DNA of 64,000 bases, from positions 124,001 through 188,000 of the forward strand of contig LATX02000225.1 in assembly GCA_001466705.2 (NCBI GenBank), given 5' to 3'. The translations under genes and the position numbers were made by a program. Below the pieces are notes generated by a model, which did no database searches, had not been told where the DNA came from, and worked only from the letters and a program-made list of their open reading frames with translations. Below are positions 46,087 through 58,717 of the stretch, piece after piece. The DNA is from Moniliophthora roreri (taxonomy: Eukaryota > Basidiomycota > Agaricomycetes > Agaricales > Marasmiaceae). The stretch's first letter is position 1. Each line of letters opens with the position of its first letter.

Positions 46087-48134
46087 TTAAGAAGCTCCGT
46101 ATGCCAGTCCTGCATTCCACCTCGGAAACTCAACCTGTCCAGCCGCGTCCTCTTCAAAATACCCAAATTGGCATAGACGGTAGCCGAACTTGGGCAACGA
46201 ATCGAAATACGTGTCGTATTGGGTATCCAAAGATTCAATCAATCCGCTTGCTTCCCCAGCTGGGAATATCGCACCCCAAGGATTACGACATGTATCACCC
46301 ACACAGGTTTTGAGTACGACGAGGAGTGCATCTAGACGGGAGGCTAAGCGGGTGTAGTCTGGAGATGCGAATTGGAAGGAAATAGTGGAATCATCGTTGG
46401 AGGCAAGGTTAGTTAGTTGATATGAATCGGTCTATGGGATGTGTCAGAACAGGAACAACTTTGGCTACCAGAGAAATCACTGTACCGTCATGTCATATAG
46501 TTCTCTTTCTCCAGTACACCACACCCCATAAACCCAATCATGCGTCTCACTTCCATCATCAGTGACCCGTATCGAGCGGTACGTGGCGTTTGGTCTGAAT
46601 GCTAAAGCTGTCAAAAGCGTGAGTCCAGCACTCAAGAAGGAGGGTAGAAGACATACGTGCGGAATATGCCCCCTCATCTAGGCCAGCGGTCCAGTATTCC
46701 GCAATTGTATGTCTCGACTTCACTTGTTCAGTGTCATCGCTTGGTAAGAATACGACTCCATCAAGGTTATACTGGTCTACCGAGGCACCGGCCAGTTCAA
46801 AGATTGTTGCACCTAGATCTGGCATTGAGTATATGTCCTTGGTGTTAACCACGTTGGAGGGAACGTTAGGACCGCGGACGATAAGAGGTATAAGAACGTC
46901 TGCAAAATAGAAACATTTAGCAGGGAAGAAAAGATAAAAGGGTAGACAGACTTGCCTTCTTCGTAGGGCAGTGACTTTCCCGGGCTACGCTGATGTGAAC
47001 CGAGTGCATACCCATTGTCCGAAGTGCTATATAGAAGTCAGAAACTACTTTATGATATTGTTGAAAAACAATGCCCACAAAATGATATACGTGTTTGCTG
47101 CCACCTCAGCCCCAGCGTCCTCCACCCTCTGCACAACAGTCTCAACCAAGTCATCTACCGGCTGAAGAACGCGCAAACGTTGACGATAAACATGGTCAGT
47201 GTATGCCACTACTGTTGAGTTCAACTCGTCGAGGCCCTTCAACCATGAAACCGCTCCTTGGCCTTTCACATTAAACGATGGCGTCCTCGGAACTTGTACA
47301 CCCTCGAATAGACTCGCTTCTGCAGGCCTCGGTAAGGGTTCAGTAAATAGCCCATTGTACTGAACCTCCATATGTGGAGCTGTCGGTGCGATGCCTAGGA
47401 AAAACGGCTCCTCGGCGTTGAGAGCATCCTCGAGTAGACCCAGAGCCTTTTCTTGAATAACATCGACTTGATATCGGCCTTCGTAATTGACAGGACCAGA
47501 ACCTGTGTTGTTTGCCGAAAAAGATGCGTTAAAGTAGAAGTAGACATTAGGATCAACGAGGAAGTCGGAGTATGTCCAGCCTTTGGGATAGCCAGCGGCT
47601 AGTTGATCGGATGATAGGCCGTTCATCTGTTTGGAGGATCAGCACAAAAAAGAGAGGTGGCAAGAGTGAAGAGTTGTACAAGTTTTCCGGTATAATAGGT
47701 GTTGTATCCTGCTTCTTGGAGGAAGATAGGAAGATAAGCGTCGTTTTTACCGGTTTCACGGAAGAGGTGGTACCCTAAAGAGACCTTAGTTGTTGTGAGA
47801 AATCCGTGTAATAAAACATACCTCCAAAAGGTCCACCGACATCAGTGATATTATGATTATGAGCGTATTGCGCTCTCAATAACGAGACACGTGAAGGGCA
47901 ACAAAGCGACACGGGGGCGTAAAATCGCTCATAGGTCGTTCCCTGCTCTCCCAAAACCTTGCGCGTCTTTGGCATATACTCCAGGGTACCTGTTCGTACG
48001 TCTTGGTCATCCGTGATGATGAGGATAATATTTGGCTTTTGTGTCCCTTGGCTTGAGACGGGAGCCAAGATAGACAGTTGCAAGAGTAAGCTCGTGAATG
48101 CAAACAAACGCAAGAGCTTCGAGGAGTAAGCCAT
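46087..48134 (-). CDS. Secreted sulfatase (arylsulfatase family)
   Basis: Seven exons (48134-47822, 47774-47680, 47626-47091, 47026-46956, 46899-46657, 46607-46486, 46431-46087) encode 574 residues. After a signal peptide (about residues 1-30, ending VSSQG) come PNIILIITDDQDVRTG with metal-binding Asp residues and CCPSR, the CxPSR signature whose Cys is converted to formylglycine. GYNTYYTGKL, APTAPHMEVQYNG and TSDNGYALGSHQ (metal-binding DN region) follow, and a C-terminal half typical of fungal sulfatases. It hydrolyses sulfate esters; the substrate cannot be told from sequence. The intron at 46900-46955 is GC-AG (G|GCAAGT). A TTAAATA TATA-like box lies about 60 nt upstream. It is tail-to-tail with the GH6 gene. 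Confidence 0.92.
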
Positions 48135-49301
48135 CCTGGATGCAGAGTCGATGAAGGAATGCAGATGTGGGCGAAAAGTTCGTCCATGCCTCGTGTATTT
48201 AAGGCCTGCGGGGCGCCTCGGAGGGGTACCACGAACGTACAGCGTAACTGCAATCTGGAGGCCAACAGTTAAGGTTCAATAGAGTGGATATAGTAATAAT
48301 ATCGAATTACGTGCGAGAGAATTTTTGGAAATCCAAAATCGTATGGCTGTATCCGCTCATACGCAACGTCGATGATGAAGGATTCCCATGCAAGGCACAG
48401 TTGCATCCTTGTTAGGCAACACATGTTTATTGAGCTATTAAAACAGGCACACCGCTTGGAATTCTGCATGTAGTGCTGTGAGCATGACCTGTATGATGTA
48501 GCTTTTGGAGATTGGAATACGAACCAACGGCAACTCAACAGTCCGACGGGAGGCAACTTTGCTGGGCTTTGGGATCGTAACTGTTCGATTCCTCATCCAA
48601 ATTATTGATGCTACCGACGGTATAGCACCCCGAAAATCGGATGCCAACGGATATCATCAAATCGCTGCCATTTCTGACGGTAACCGGCGGATTTGGGTGG
48701 GAGGAATCTTTTGATCAGGGCCTGTTTTCATCGGATACTGTCGTAAGTAGCTGGGAAGTCTGATTATCTCGATGAATACCTGCATAGTCTTAAGGCAGTC
48801 CAAACAGCAACGGAATACTTGATGGATGCCCCGACTTGTCTTTCCCTGTCGTATCTGTTTCCCATGTCCCATAAACTCTCTCTGCTCTGGAATTTCAGAC
48901 CATGCCAAACGCAGTCCTTCTCACCAATTCGTGCCATGAAATGTTCTGATAACGACGAGCCAAACAGACTTATAATAACAAGCTCGAAGCTTCCCGGATC
49001 GAAACGGAGTCGATGAAATATCCATTACTAGAACGTAGTCTCATCGGCGAATGGAAGCGTTTAGTACCCGAAAATCCCCCAATTTCAGCGCGAGACGCGT
49101 GGAAAGTAGCACTAGCTATAGGACTAGTCATTAAGTATTCCATTAGATTAGTGCTTATCTGTCGCACCTCGCACCTGCTACCAACCAACTAAATTTAAAT
49201 CTTTGGAGCCGATGTATACATGAAGCTGCGCAATCGAAGTTTGTGACCACTGTTTAGCAAGATGCGATAAATTTGAATTAGAGCAGTAACGCCAATAGTA
49301 A
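48135..49301. other. Intergenic region between sulfatase and Gal80-like gene A
   Basis: No gene recognised. Four CGGAT words occur between 48638 and 48736 (starts 48638, 48648, 48688, 48732), echoing the GH6 upstream array. They lie about 500-600 nt upstream of the sulfatase start. A TATA-like TTAAATA (48195-48201, read on the minus strand) fits the sulfatase promoter. Confidence 0.45.
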
Positions 49302-50522
49302 TCACAGCAAGTCGACTCTTCTTCCCTCTCTATTGCTCGTGAAGATAGCATCGACGACTTTCTTGGCCTGCAATGCATCCTCAATCGTCGCGTATTCGCC
49401 TTCTTGCCCATCCGCAAACTTCTGCCAATACATCGCGGCCCTTTGGGCCTCCGAGTCCATTTCAACGTCAATCTTATCTCCATTCAACCATAGGTCTGGC
49501 TCCGACTTCATGAACGACACATTCTTCTTGCCCTCGGCCCGTATCTTAATCGCTCCCTTCTCCCCATCGATAACCCAGAACAGCCCAGCACTGTGCTCTG
49601 ACAGAACATTACGGATGCTGACTGAAAGAACCGTTCCGTCCTTGTTCCCAAACTGACCGCCAAAAACGGCTTGGTGAATGTCGTTTTGGGGAACGGGTTC
49701 CCCGACCGCTTTGCCAGACGCGTCGAGGATTTGAATAGTGGGGTACTGGTTCGACAGATGAGAGGTGATCGTGGCAATAGGGCCAAAGAGATAGTGTAAA
49801 ACATCGACGAGATGACCACCGTCGATATCGACAATGGTTGCACCGTTGGCAGCGTCGATAATGTAGCTATAGGCTTCATGGGTCACAGCTCCTCGACCAC
49901 CTGGAAAGTTCAGACAAGTGACCTGCGATGTTCGTCTATGAGCCACCGCTGAGCTAGGACAAACATGTTTACGTACCAAAGATGTCGAAACTATCCTTCC
50001 AAGTACTCCAGAGTCAAGGATCTCTTTGATCTAAACACAAAACGTTGAGATAAAAAGATGATGATAAAATGACCTCGACGTGCTCACCTTCCTGACATAG
50101 GCAGCCTGACGCGTCTGAAATCCAACCAATGTTCTGACACCGTTTTTTCGAGCTGCCTCTGCAATTTCTGTAGTCCCAGCTAATTTCTTCCCTGCAGGCC
50201 ATTCAATAAACAAATCCTTCTTTGCCTGAAGCACTGGTAGCGCAGCCTCTACGTGCCCTGGCGTGCGTACCGAGATGGCAACCATGTCAACATTGGGATC
50301 CTTGGCAATGCTCTCTGTGGAACCATGGTACCCTTTGACTGGAGCGGTCAAAACCTTGCCGTACTTTTCAGCACTAGCAGCCGCAGAAGTCGGGTTGGTG
50401 GTTGATACTGCAGTGATGGTGTATTTAGAGGAAAGAGGATCTTCGAGAAGGGGTGGAACTATGGTAGAAGCAGCCCAGCCGTTCGCAGATAGACCGACGA
50501 AACCAAGTCGAATGGGAGACAT
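49302..50522 (-). CDS. Gal80-like Gfo/Idh/MocA oxidoreductase-fold protein, copy A
   Basis: Three exons (50522-50088, 50030-49977, 49922-49302) encode 369 residues. The N-terminal Rossmann domain starts IRLGFVGLSANGWAASTIVP, continues through VDMVAISVRTPGHVEAALPV, and has FIEWPAGKKLAGTTEIAEAA in place of the EKP motif of catalytic family members. Then come GFQTRQAAYVRK, the central SGVLGRIVSTSL, and a C-terminal domain with DIDGGHLVDVLHYLFG and GLFWVIDGEKGAIKI. The EWP in place of EKP and the overall order recall fungal Gal80 regulators, so it may sense NAD(P) or sugars instead of acting as a dehydrogenase; an enzymatic role is not excluded. A TATA box (TATATAAA, 50583-50590 on the minus strand) is 61 nt upstream. 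Paralogue at 62,715. Confidence 0.88.
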
Positions 50523-50582
50523 GTTGTGAGGTGCTGTTTGTTGCGAGTCCGTTGGTGATGTTGAGCTCGAGTCGAGAGGAGG

Positions 50583-50590
50583 TTTATATA
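50583..50590 (-). promoter_or_regulatory. TATA box of Gal80-like gene A
   Basis: TATATAAA on the minus strand, about 61 nt upstream of the ATG at 50522. Confidence 0.6.
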
Positions 50591-50616
50591 CCGCAACCCA
50601 GTTCGCCCGGCATGTC

Positions 50617-50932
50617 CGCTATACCAGCGATGTTCAATGGGCACGTCATCAAGAGTGCTCTTGAGCATAACCTCATGAGACTTTAGAATAGACGATGTAT
50701 AATCACTGTTTACTGCGCTGGGTTCACCGACTGACACGGTATTTGTTTGATGGATAGACCGGAGGCGTCGGGCTTTCGATTACCAAGGTATATACCGGAA
50801 AACGTGAATGGATTTCATTATGAACAGCCACAAGAGTAATCTGCAGTCTGCAGAAGAAGATGAGTACGAAATGAAATAAATACACCGAAGTCGTCCGTAC
50901 CAGCTTTTACAAAACTGCTTTCCCTTGCAAAG
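50617..50932. repeat. Duplicated upstream segment, copy 1
   Basis: This segment upstream of Gal80-like gene A matches 58045-58359 in the same orientation with scattered substitutions over about 316 bp. Shared words include GGAGGCGTCGGGCTTTCGAT and GAGTAATCTGCAGTCTGCAG. Confidence 0.8.
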
Positions 50933-52682
50933 TATTGTTGATAGGAGAGTAAGCGGTCTCTACCTAGAAGGTCAAACAGGTTGTTAGAACAATCTTATGG
51001 TAACGGTATGATAATGAGACGCCCACCGCCCACAATAAAAGCCCGCCAACGCCGACTGAAGAAACTCTTCCTCCGAACACAGTGATTCCAAGGCCCCAGA
51101 ACACTGTACGCCTCCCAGGTCAACTTCAAGTCCGCGCATCCTTGCAAAAATAACCACGCCATCGTCAATGTCCGATGATCCGGCACAATTCATAGGTCCA
51201 TTGGATGAGAAAGCGAGTTTTGGTTAAAAACAGATGGTGGAGACGTGTTGAGATAATCAGAGTATGAAGCGACGTCGGAGCTGTTTTGGAGCCTGCTGCA
51301 TGGCGCAGTAACGACTTTCTTGGTAAAGCTGGTAAGAGTCAGCTAGCGTTGGACGAGGTAGGAGCACTATTAGATGCCAGTTCTTGGTAACGGTGGGAGC
51401 AATAGGAACGTACATATTGCTCGACAGCGCTACCCGAATGATACCTCTGCATAGGCTTCGTCATGGTCCAAGTGATACAGGCTCCGATCTCTCCTTCTAA
51501 AGCTGGCTATGGAGCCCAAACCTGAAGGAAGATTCAGATGAAGCCGTTTCATCGACAATAGACCATTGCAGACGCACCTTTCTCGATTAAAAACAATCCG
51601 AATCGCAAAAAAAATTTCCTATTACATTCCTCGGTTCTCAAAATCGAATCGTCCTGAAGAATAATGCATGCGTGTCGCGAAACGGTTCTGCATAAAAGTT
51701 ACAGTGGAAAACGAAACACGGCTCGATGATCACCCACCGCTTGGAATTGAGTGTATCCGTTTTGGCCACGGTGAATCAGATAAGGAAACGGTGTCAATGT
51801 TGTAGTCACTGGTAATTTTGTGTGAAAGGGCGTATTAGAGCATGTTGATAGTGCGAGAGAAGTTGAAGGGTCCCGAGTCATTGGCGCCCACACCTGACTG
51901 AAGTCAACGTCCTTTGCATTCAATCCACACATTACCCCAGGAAACTGTCCTTCAGTCAACGTCAAGCGCTGTCAAATTCATCCAGAGTAATTCCTCAACT
52001 GACGCTCAAAATTTTGTGTTCAGTGGGACTCGGAAGTCTCATGAACCGAACTCACTGGCAAGGTTGACCGGTATTGTTACACCCATCTTCCACCGAATGT
52101 TAACTTGTGTCTCTTTTGCTCTCCAGAAACTGCAGAACTTTGGTCAGTCTTGTTGAACGCCCGCCCGCCGACCTTCAATCAGATGTACGGGCTTGCAAAT
52201 GCCAAATGCTGAGCGCTGAAAGATCGATATCACTCAGCCTCCCAACGAAGCGCGGCTACCAAATGCCGGTTTGCGATTGTGGATTTGTAGGTATACCGCT
52301 CCTAGCAAAAGAGGCGGGCAAGCCTAGCTGTGCTCACTGTAGATGCATGGAACTGAGCAGAGGCTCGAACCCTGAAGGTGAGCGCTGAAGGTGCTTTCAA
52401 TAGAGTTTGACACTGATCATGTCAGACACTGACACTATCGGACACGGTGGCGATGATTCCTGATTTCTGGGTCAGTTTTCTTCACGCATGTTCTGCGGTC
52501 TCATCTCGCCGCCGTGGTGGGCTATAAGAAGCACGCGCCGCCATCAGCGGTATACTTTCACTCTTGTATCCCCTTCCACACTCTTTTATCCCTTTCCACC
52601 CCTATTAACCTTATTTTTCAGTTTTTTCTAGGTTCCTTATTTCTGACCCCTCTTTTCTTGTGTCAAAAATTTGGCTATTCCA
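50933..52682. other. Region without a supported gene model upstream of glucanase B
   Basis: Minus-strand open stretches 51965-51699 (ends TQFQAVGDHRAVFRFPL) and 51193-50984 (contains GVVIFARMRGLEVDLGGVQC) have some coding texture and could be exons of an unrecognised or decayed gene, but I cannot join them. A TIR-like fragment, GTCAGACACTGACACTATCG, occurs at about 52422-52441. CT-rich sequence from 52555 is the likely promoter of glucanase B. Confidence 0.35.
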
Positions 52683-55200
52683 ATGATGGCGCATGCCAAC
52701 CCAGCACCCTATTACGACGGGTACTCCCAGGATCCATATCGTCACGGTTACAGTCGAGGCATCGACTCGCCTCACAATGATTCATTCTTCACGAACCAGT
52801 ATGCCTCCTCCTCAGACCAACTGAATCCTGGTCGAGAGAACTATTCAGGGTATGAGCGCTCGACTCTGCAAATGGGTGAAAAGGGGGTCATTTATGCTCG
52901 TAAACCATCACGGCGAAAACCAATTATCATCGGAGCCATCGTCGTCGCGATCGTCGTAATTGCTGCCATTGGCGTCGGCGTATATTTTGCTCGCAAGGGA
53001 AAGGGAAAGGATGGAGGAGGGTCGTCTTCATCTTCCTCTTCGTCGACCACTCCGCCTGCAAATGGAGGAGTTGTTCAGGCCGTGACAGGTGGAGACGGGA
53101 GCGAGGTCACATTAGAGGACGGAACAACTTTCACGTACTCAAACCCTTTTGGTGGCTACTGGTATCACGACCCCGAGGATCCTTTCAACAACGGCGCCAA
53201 AGCACAATCTTGGACTCCTGCTCTCAACGAAACACTCAACTATGGCGTCGACAGGATTCGGGGGTGAGTTGCTTCTACATACCTCGACATTGTTGATTTA
53301 TACATGCGAACAACAGTGTCAATATTGGTGGTTGGTTGAATATCGAGCCTGTGAGTTCCATACCTTCTCTTCCATAATGTATTGGTACTGATCGTTCAAG
53401 TAGTTCATGTAAGTGATGTTTATCTGAGTTACGATACTCCTCGTTAAGTCCTCGAAAAAAGCTCTCCGGCACTCTTTGAGAAGTATGCCGATGTTACGCC
53501 AAGGGTTGTTGACGAATGGACGCTCCATTCTGCAATGAGAGCTGACACCGCTGGCGGTGGGATAGATCAAATTGAAGAGCACTACAAGACCTTCATCGTG
53601 AGTTCATCCCCCATGATTTTTGAGGATTTCTAACCGCTTCAATCACAGACGGAAAGAGACTTTCACGACATTGCTGCTGCTGGCTTGAACTATATTCGAC
53701 TTCCGATTCCATACTGGGCCATTGAAGTCCGTGACAATGAACCATACCTGCCGAATGTTGCCTGGAAGTACGCATTTGTTCCTCAGGGTCTTGTAGGAGT
53801 TGAGTCATGACTCACCCGTGCACTGACAGATACGTCCTCAAAGCTATCGGCTGGGCACGTAAATACGGTCTGCGAATCAATCTTGATTTGCACGCTGTCC
53901 CTGGTAGTCAAACCTCGTGGAATCACTCGGGCAGGCTGAACAAGGGAGCGAATATGCTCAACGGTCCCATGGGGCTTGCCAATGCCCAGCGCACACTGGA
54001 CTATATTCGAATACTCGCAGAGTTCATTCATCAACCCCAGTACCGTAACGTGGTCACCATGTTTTGCGTTCTTAACGAACCCAGGGAACCCCTCATTGGC
54101 GCCGAACAACTCGAGTCGTTGTACGTACATTTCAAACTGTAATGATACGGGCAACTGACGATTATGTGCCTCCAGCTCTGCAGAGGCTTACCGCATTGTT
54201 CGGGAAGTCACTGGAAATGAAGACGGCGTATGGATTTCCATTCACGAAGGCTTCCGAAACTGGGGTGACTGGGACGACTTTCTTCCAAATGCCCACCGAG
54301 TGACCATCGACTACCATCCTTACATTGCCTTTGGTGATCAGATTGACAAGGACTGGAGCGAGCGTACTAAGCAACCTTGCGACATGTGGGCCCAAAACGT
54401 CAAAGACAGGTTGACGAAATTTGGGTTGATGAACGCTGGAGAATTCAGCAACGGCATCAACGACTGTTCGCTCTATCTTAACGGTGTCGAAGAGGGTGTT
54501 CAGTATGATGGGACGTATGTACCGAACAAGGTTCCTCGTGTAGGGTCTTGCGATAAGTACACTGACTGGCCAAATTTCACCGAGGAGAGAAAGGAGGGCA
54601 TCAAACAGTTTGCTATGGCTAGTATGGATGCTCTTCATGTGAGTGAAACGTTTTTCCATCCTCGCATAGTTGTTCAATCTATCGGTGCTATTCTAGAACT
54701 ATTTCTTCTGGACCTGGAAGATTGGTAACTCTTCGGTGTCTGGCAAGGTCGAGACACCCGCCTGGTCATACAAGCTCGGACTGGATAACGGTTGGATGCC
54801 AAAGGATCCCCGTGAAGCTGATGGTTTCTGTGGCGACGCTTTCTCCTTCAACACGCCCATTCAAGGTGGTAGCGGAGATGTCAATTATGCACCTTATCCC
54901 TGGCCACCAACGTCGATAAAGAATGCTGGGAGCCCATCTACCATGCCAAGGTACACACCCACAGGCGCTGTTCCTACCCTCCCTGGCGGAACCCTCACCA
55001 TATCTGGCGTGAAGCCTACGAAGACAGTTGACATTGGGAATGGATGGGCTAACTCGAATGACCAGGCAGGTTTGATGGTTCCCATCGAGGGATGTACCTA
55101 CCTAGATCCTTGGGTTGGTGAAAGTGCCGCAGTACCACCTGTATGTGGAGTTGCAAGACGAGAAGCCCAGCCTCGACCTACCCAACCACCTGTGTTATGA
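52683..55200 (+). CDS. Glucan 1,3-beta-glucosidase (exo-beta-1,3-glucanase), GH5 family, membrane-anchored; copy B
   Basis: Eight exons (52683-53263, 53317-53350, 53404-53408, 53462-53597, 53649-53767, 53830-54120, 54176-54638, 54697-55200) encode 710 residues. Exons 2 to 8 have exactly the lengths of copy A's exons. Features match copy A: a Tyr/Ser-rich cytoplasmic tail, KPSRRK, one membrane segment (PIIIGAIVVAIVVIAAIGVG), a Ser-rich linker, then the GH5 domain with NIEPFISPALFEKY, FCVLNEPREP (acid/base Glu) and LMNAGEFSNGINDC (nucleophile Glu). I chose the ATG at 52683; another at 52686 follows directly. The 5-nt exon 3 is conserved. The upstream non-coding sequence and N-terminus differ from copy A, which suggests divergence in expression or targeting. 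Confidence 0.95.
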
Positions 55201-55534
55201 TGAAGGTTTCTGTGTTATTATCTGATTTTGGTGATATTTCGGACTTGCCGTTGTTGAATCGCAAACGTTGGATACACATTCATTTACTTACACTCACTTA
55301 TCCGCTATCGAACACTCCTTTAGTACACACACACATCCATACATTCACACAGACTGGCAGATTCACATAGAATGTAGATAGCATAGTATAGTCTAATTTA
55401 TCAGACGTATATTTGCAGAGCTTTTTACGCTGGATTCCAAACACCCTAAAGCCATGGCTGCTTTGCAATTCTTCCCCTTTGTCTCAACCATAAGCACCTC
55501 AAAGGAAAAGAAATTTGAGTAGGATTGACAAACA

Positions 55535-55558
55535 AGGTCAAGCTGAAGAGCTTAGACC
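55535..55558 (-). repeat. 24-nt match to the transposon island, inverted
   Basis: Reads on the minus strand as the same 24 bases found at 22105-22128 (core CTAAGCTCTTCAGCTTGACC). It may be a remnant of the same mobile element. Confidence 0.5.
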
Positions 55559-55647
55559 TGCTACTGTACAGTATTTATATAACGAGCTACTACCTTTTTA
55601 GTATATAGTTCGTACGTGGTTTCTACGTGTTTTATAGCTAGAAACAG

Positions 55648-55868
55648 GAAGTATTCGTGGAAGTGGAAATTTAAGAAGTGTTCAAAGGTAATAATAGTTC
55701 TGCTTTCGTGTAAGAAGAAAGAAAAAGGAAAAAGAGTACGTGGTCGACACGTCGTTTGTAACAGAATGGAAGTATTCGTGGAAGTAGGTAATAATAGTTC
55801 TGCTTTCGTGTAAGAAGAGAGAAAAGGGAAAAAGAGTACGTGGTCGACACGTCGTCTGTAACAGAATG
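55648..55868 (+). repeat. Two-copy tandem repeat, period 100 bp
   Basis: An 82-nt unit at 55687-55768 recurs at 55787-55868 with about four differences. Its flanking word GAAGTATTCGTGGAAGT recurs as well (55648 and 55769). Each unit holds the palindromic core GGTCGACACGTCG, so the region has potential for short hairpins. Confidence 0.75.
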
Positions 55869-56693
55869 AGACGCCCGGCACAATCTCCTATCACATTCAT
55901 TGGTCGCATGTCCGATTGAAATGGCTCATTGGGTTTTGACGTGTCGGATATGACTGAGATGACCGAATTTACAGGATATGAGGCACTGACATACTTCTTC
56001 GCGCACAATGTGGCCAGTCGTTCCCTCGATCAATAATCTCGGAAGATCTCAGCCAATATAGAGATGTATATCAGCGAAAGTGTATTGAAATGTTGGAAGG
56101 ATATCTCTCCAAGGTGTCGAATATTCTAGTCTGTGTCGTGCTAGTCCATGAGTCCATGATGGGGAGAGCAAACAAGTGAATTTTGATTTTGTTGACATCT
56201 GCACATTTTTGATGCCGCGACCACCGACGATGATGATGATGACGACATCCCTTTTCGCGCAACACCACCATCAACCTCTCTCTGCGAATGCTCTCGGAAT
56301 AAACTAGTGGTCAATGGGTCTAGCGCTGCTTGCTTTGGCATTGCGCTGATAGTTGCAAGCATACTTTGTCGAGTTCTTGCTTGGATAGCGATGAGTCTCA
56401 CAGCTTCGTTGTGTTGACTTTTCTGCTGAATTTTTCGTGTTCTTTCCTACAGTATCTCAGCGAATGAGGACGTACAGTCTACCCTACGCAAACATAAAGT
56501 GTCATTACTTGCGATATCGCGTTGAAACTCCAGGATCAGCTCCGATAACCATGGCTGACGCGTAGTCCTTTTCATCGCCAAAGCGCGTCAATGTGCCGTT
56601 GCTGGTGGCCTTCAGGCCTTGATATTGTGGTAGAAAGTCACTCATAGCTCTCCATACTAGGCTTACCATAAAAGGAACCGTAGATGACTTTCC

Positions 56694-56700
56694 TATAAAA
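56694..56700 (+). promoter_or_regulatory. TATA box of the membrane protein gene
   Basis: TATAAAA, about 65 nt upstream of the ATG at 56765. Confidence 0.6.
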
Positions 56701-56764
56701 TCCTGCGTTCCAATTTAGCACTGGATTCTACATCTCAGACCTCAACTACCATTTCAAGGGAAAA

Positions 56765-57982
56765 ATGGCTCCTATTCTCTCCTCCCGCTCTGTTGCCAGT
56801 TTTGACGCCCTTTTCGGGTCTTCTGTTGTCCTTTATACTCTCAAAGCCCTTGCCATGATGATGGTGATCATCCTCATCGGCTATATCATTCTCAGAATCA
56901 GAAAAGGGAGAGCTGGACGTCGCTCCACCGATGTCGAGGTGAATTACCCCTTTTCTCCGTCCAAGATCCACAACTTACTGTGAACCATTTAGAGCACTAC
57001 CCCATCGCGAACTATCTTGTCTATCGCACACGTTCCCCGAAACCTCGGGTCCGTCAAGCACGTTTTAGGGCTCCCGAAAATCTTTGTCGTCGACGTCGTC
57101 GCATACAACCTAGACGAGCCGCCCCGCACTAATATCATACCTGGCGGATGCAGGACGCGTCACGTAACACCTTTGCTGAAATTCACTCGAGTCATCTCGT
57201 CATCGAAGGCTCCAAAACCCGTTGCCAACATTGAAACAACTCAAATCTTAACGTCTGGCGCCCAAGTAATCTCTCCCCAGCAGGAAGTCCAACACATGCC
57301 TCTGGATGGAGACAGCGCTGATTGTCATTTCGACGACAGTATTCCCTTATCTGCCCAACCACTGTGCTCATCTCCCACATTGGAATACCATACGATTCCA
57401 GAGCCACAGGCAACTCAGGACAGTGACGTTGCAGAAGCTACCACAGACGAAGACGAGACACCCTTCCGCTTTGACGCGCTCTTCGAGCATCAGGATCAGG
57501 GCCCGTCTTCGTCACTGCCATCTTCCGAGTCCTCTTGGTCAATCTACCATCAATCTATCTCAAGTACCGTTCAACCGTCTCTCCATGGAGACACCACCAA
57601 TCACGATGAGGACGAAGACAAAGACAAAGACCCCTTTAGGTTTGATGCCGAAGTGTCATCATCGTCTCTGCCGTCATTGGCATCCTCTTGGTCAATCCAC
57701 GATCAATACACCCCAACTGTCACTATCACGATGCCGGCTACACCTCGAAAATCGATACCCAGGCTGTTGATCATCCCGCCCACACCACCACGATACCCCC
57801 TGTCGGTCCCTGATATCATTGTCACACCAGCTACACCAACAAGGAGAAAGAAAGCCGTTAGAGCTCCGCATAGAAAATCAGGCAAGGAGAACAAGTCGTT
57901 GGAGATGAGTTCGTCGAAGCGTGCGGATAAGGACGTACGGAGGATAGCTTTCACTCAATTCAAAAGCGGAAATTACTTCTAA
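56765..57982 (+). CDS. Single-pass membrane protein with a repeated PFRFDA...SSWSI module, function unknown
   Basis: Two exons (56765-56938 and 56993-57982) encode 387 residues. A short N-terminus precedes one membrane segment (SVVLYTLKALAMMMVIILIG, about residues 20-42) and a basic stop-transfer stretch (RIRKGRAGRR). The rest is low-complexity, Ser/Thr/Pro/Asp-rich and probably cytoplasmic. A module occurs twice: TPFRFDALFEHQDQGPSSSL...SSWSIYHQS and DPFRFDAEVSSSSLPSLASS plus WSIHDQY. The C-terminus is basic (RRKKAVRAPHRKSGKENKS). I recognise no family. The intron is GT-AG and in phase, and a TATA box precedes it. It could be an adaptor or signalling-type protein; that is inference only. Confidence 0.7.
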
Positions 57983-58044
57983 TTATAATCATCATTCTTT
58001 TCCTCTCTCTCGGGTCTATGTTGCGGTGGAATACCCTTTTCATT

Positions 58045-58359
58045 CGCTATATCAGCGATGTTTAACGAGCACGTCATTGAGAATGCTCTAGATCACAACC
58101 CCATGAGAACTCAGAATAGACGATGCATAGTTACTGCTTACTGCACTGGGTTCACCGACTGAGACGGTATTTGTTTGATGGATTGACCGGAGGCGTCGGG
58201 CTTTCGATTACCAATGCATATGCTGGAGAATGTGAAGGGATTTCATTATAAACGGCCACAAGAGTAATCTGCAGTCTGCAGAAGAAGATGAGTACGAAAT
58301 AAAATAAATACGCCGAGGTAGTCCGTACCAACTTTCCCAAAACTGGTTTTCCTTGCAAG
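58045..58359. repeat. Duplicated segment, copy 2 (orphan promoter-like sequence)
   Basis: Matches 50617-50932, the region upstream of Gal80-like gene A. Here it lies between the membrane protein and DUF1479 genes and about 4.4 kb away from Gal80-like gene B, so it no longer sits next to its presumed gene. Confidence 0.8.
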
Positions 58360-58717
58360 TCAAGCTGGACGTTCTTTCTCATCTCTACGATAGCGAGGCT
58401 TTCCAGATGACCCGGACTGGGATTACGCTGCAAGAGGGATTCTGCTGAACGCTGGTGGTGGTCGAGAGAAAGGCGGCGTGGGATACTAATTTCCGAAAAT
58501 ACCGTGACTCTCGGTCGTATATGCCGAAGCAGTTTCGAAGGCTAGACATACATGCTAACGTTCTTAGAAATAGAATTATTTCAAAGCCCGAGACTTCCAG
58601 ACCGTACTTTCATTTTTATTCAAAAAACACTCAACCAAACTGACATTTCTCGTATATATCGTACAAATCACAGGGTTACAACTAGTAGATGAAGATTTAT
58701 TCCTTTGAATACTGACA
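58360..58717. other. Intergenic stretch
   Basis: A short ORF at 58455-58643 looks like chance. Nothing supported. Confidence 0.4.

Larger units (their letters stand above)
55201..56764. other. Intergenic region with repeats
   Basis: Holds the 3' UTR of glucanase B, a 24-nt match to the transposon island (55535-55558), a 100-bp-period tandem duplication (55648-55868) and the promoter of the membrane protein gene. There is a CAT/GAT-repeat stretch at about 56228-56246. No gene is supported. Confidence 0.45.
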
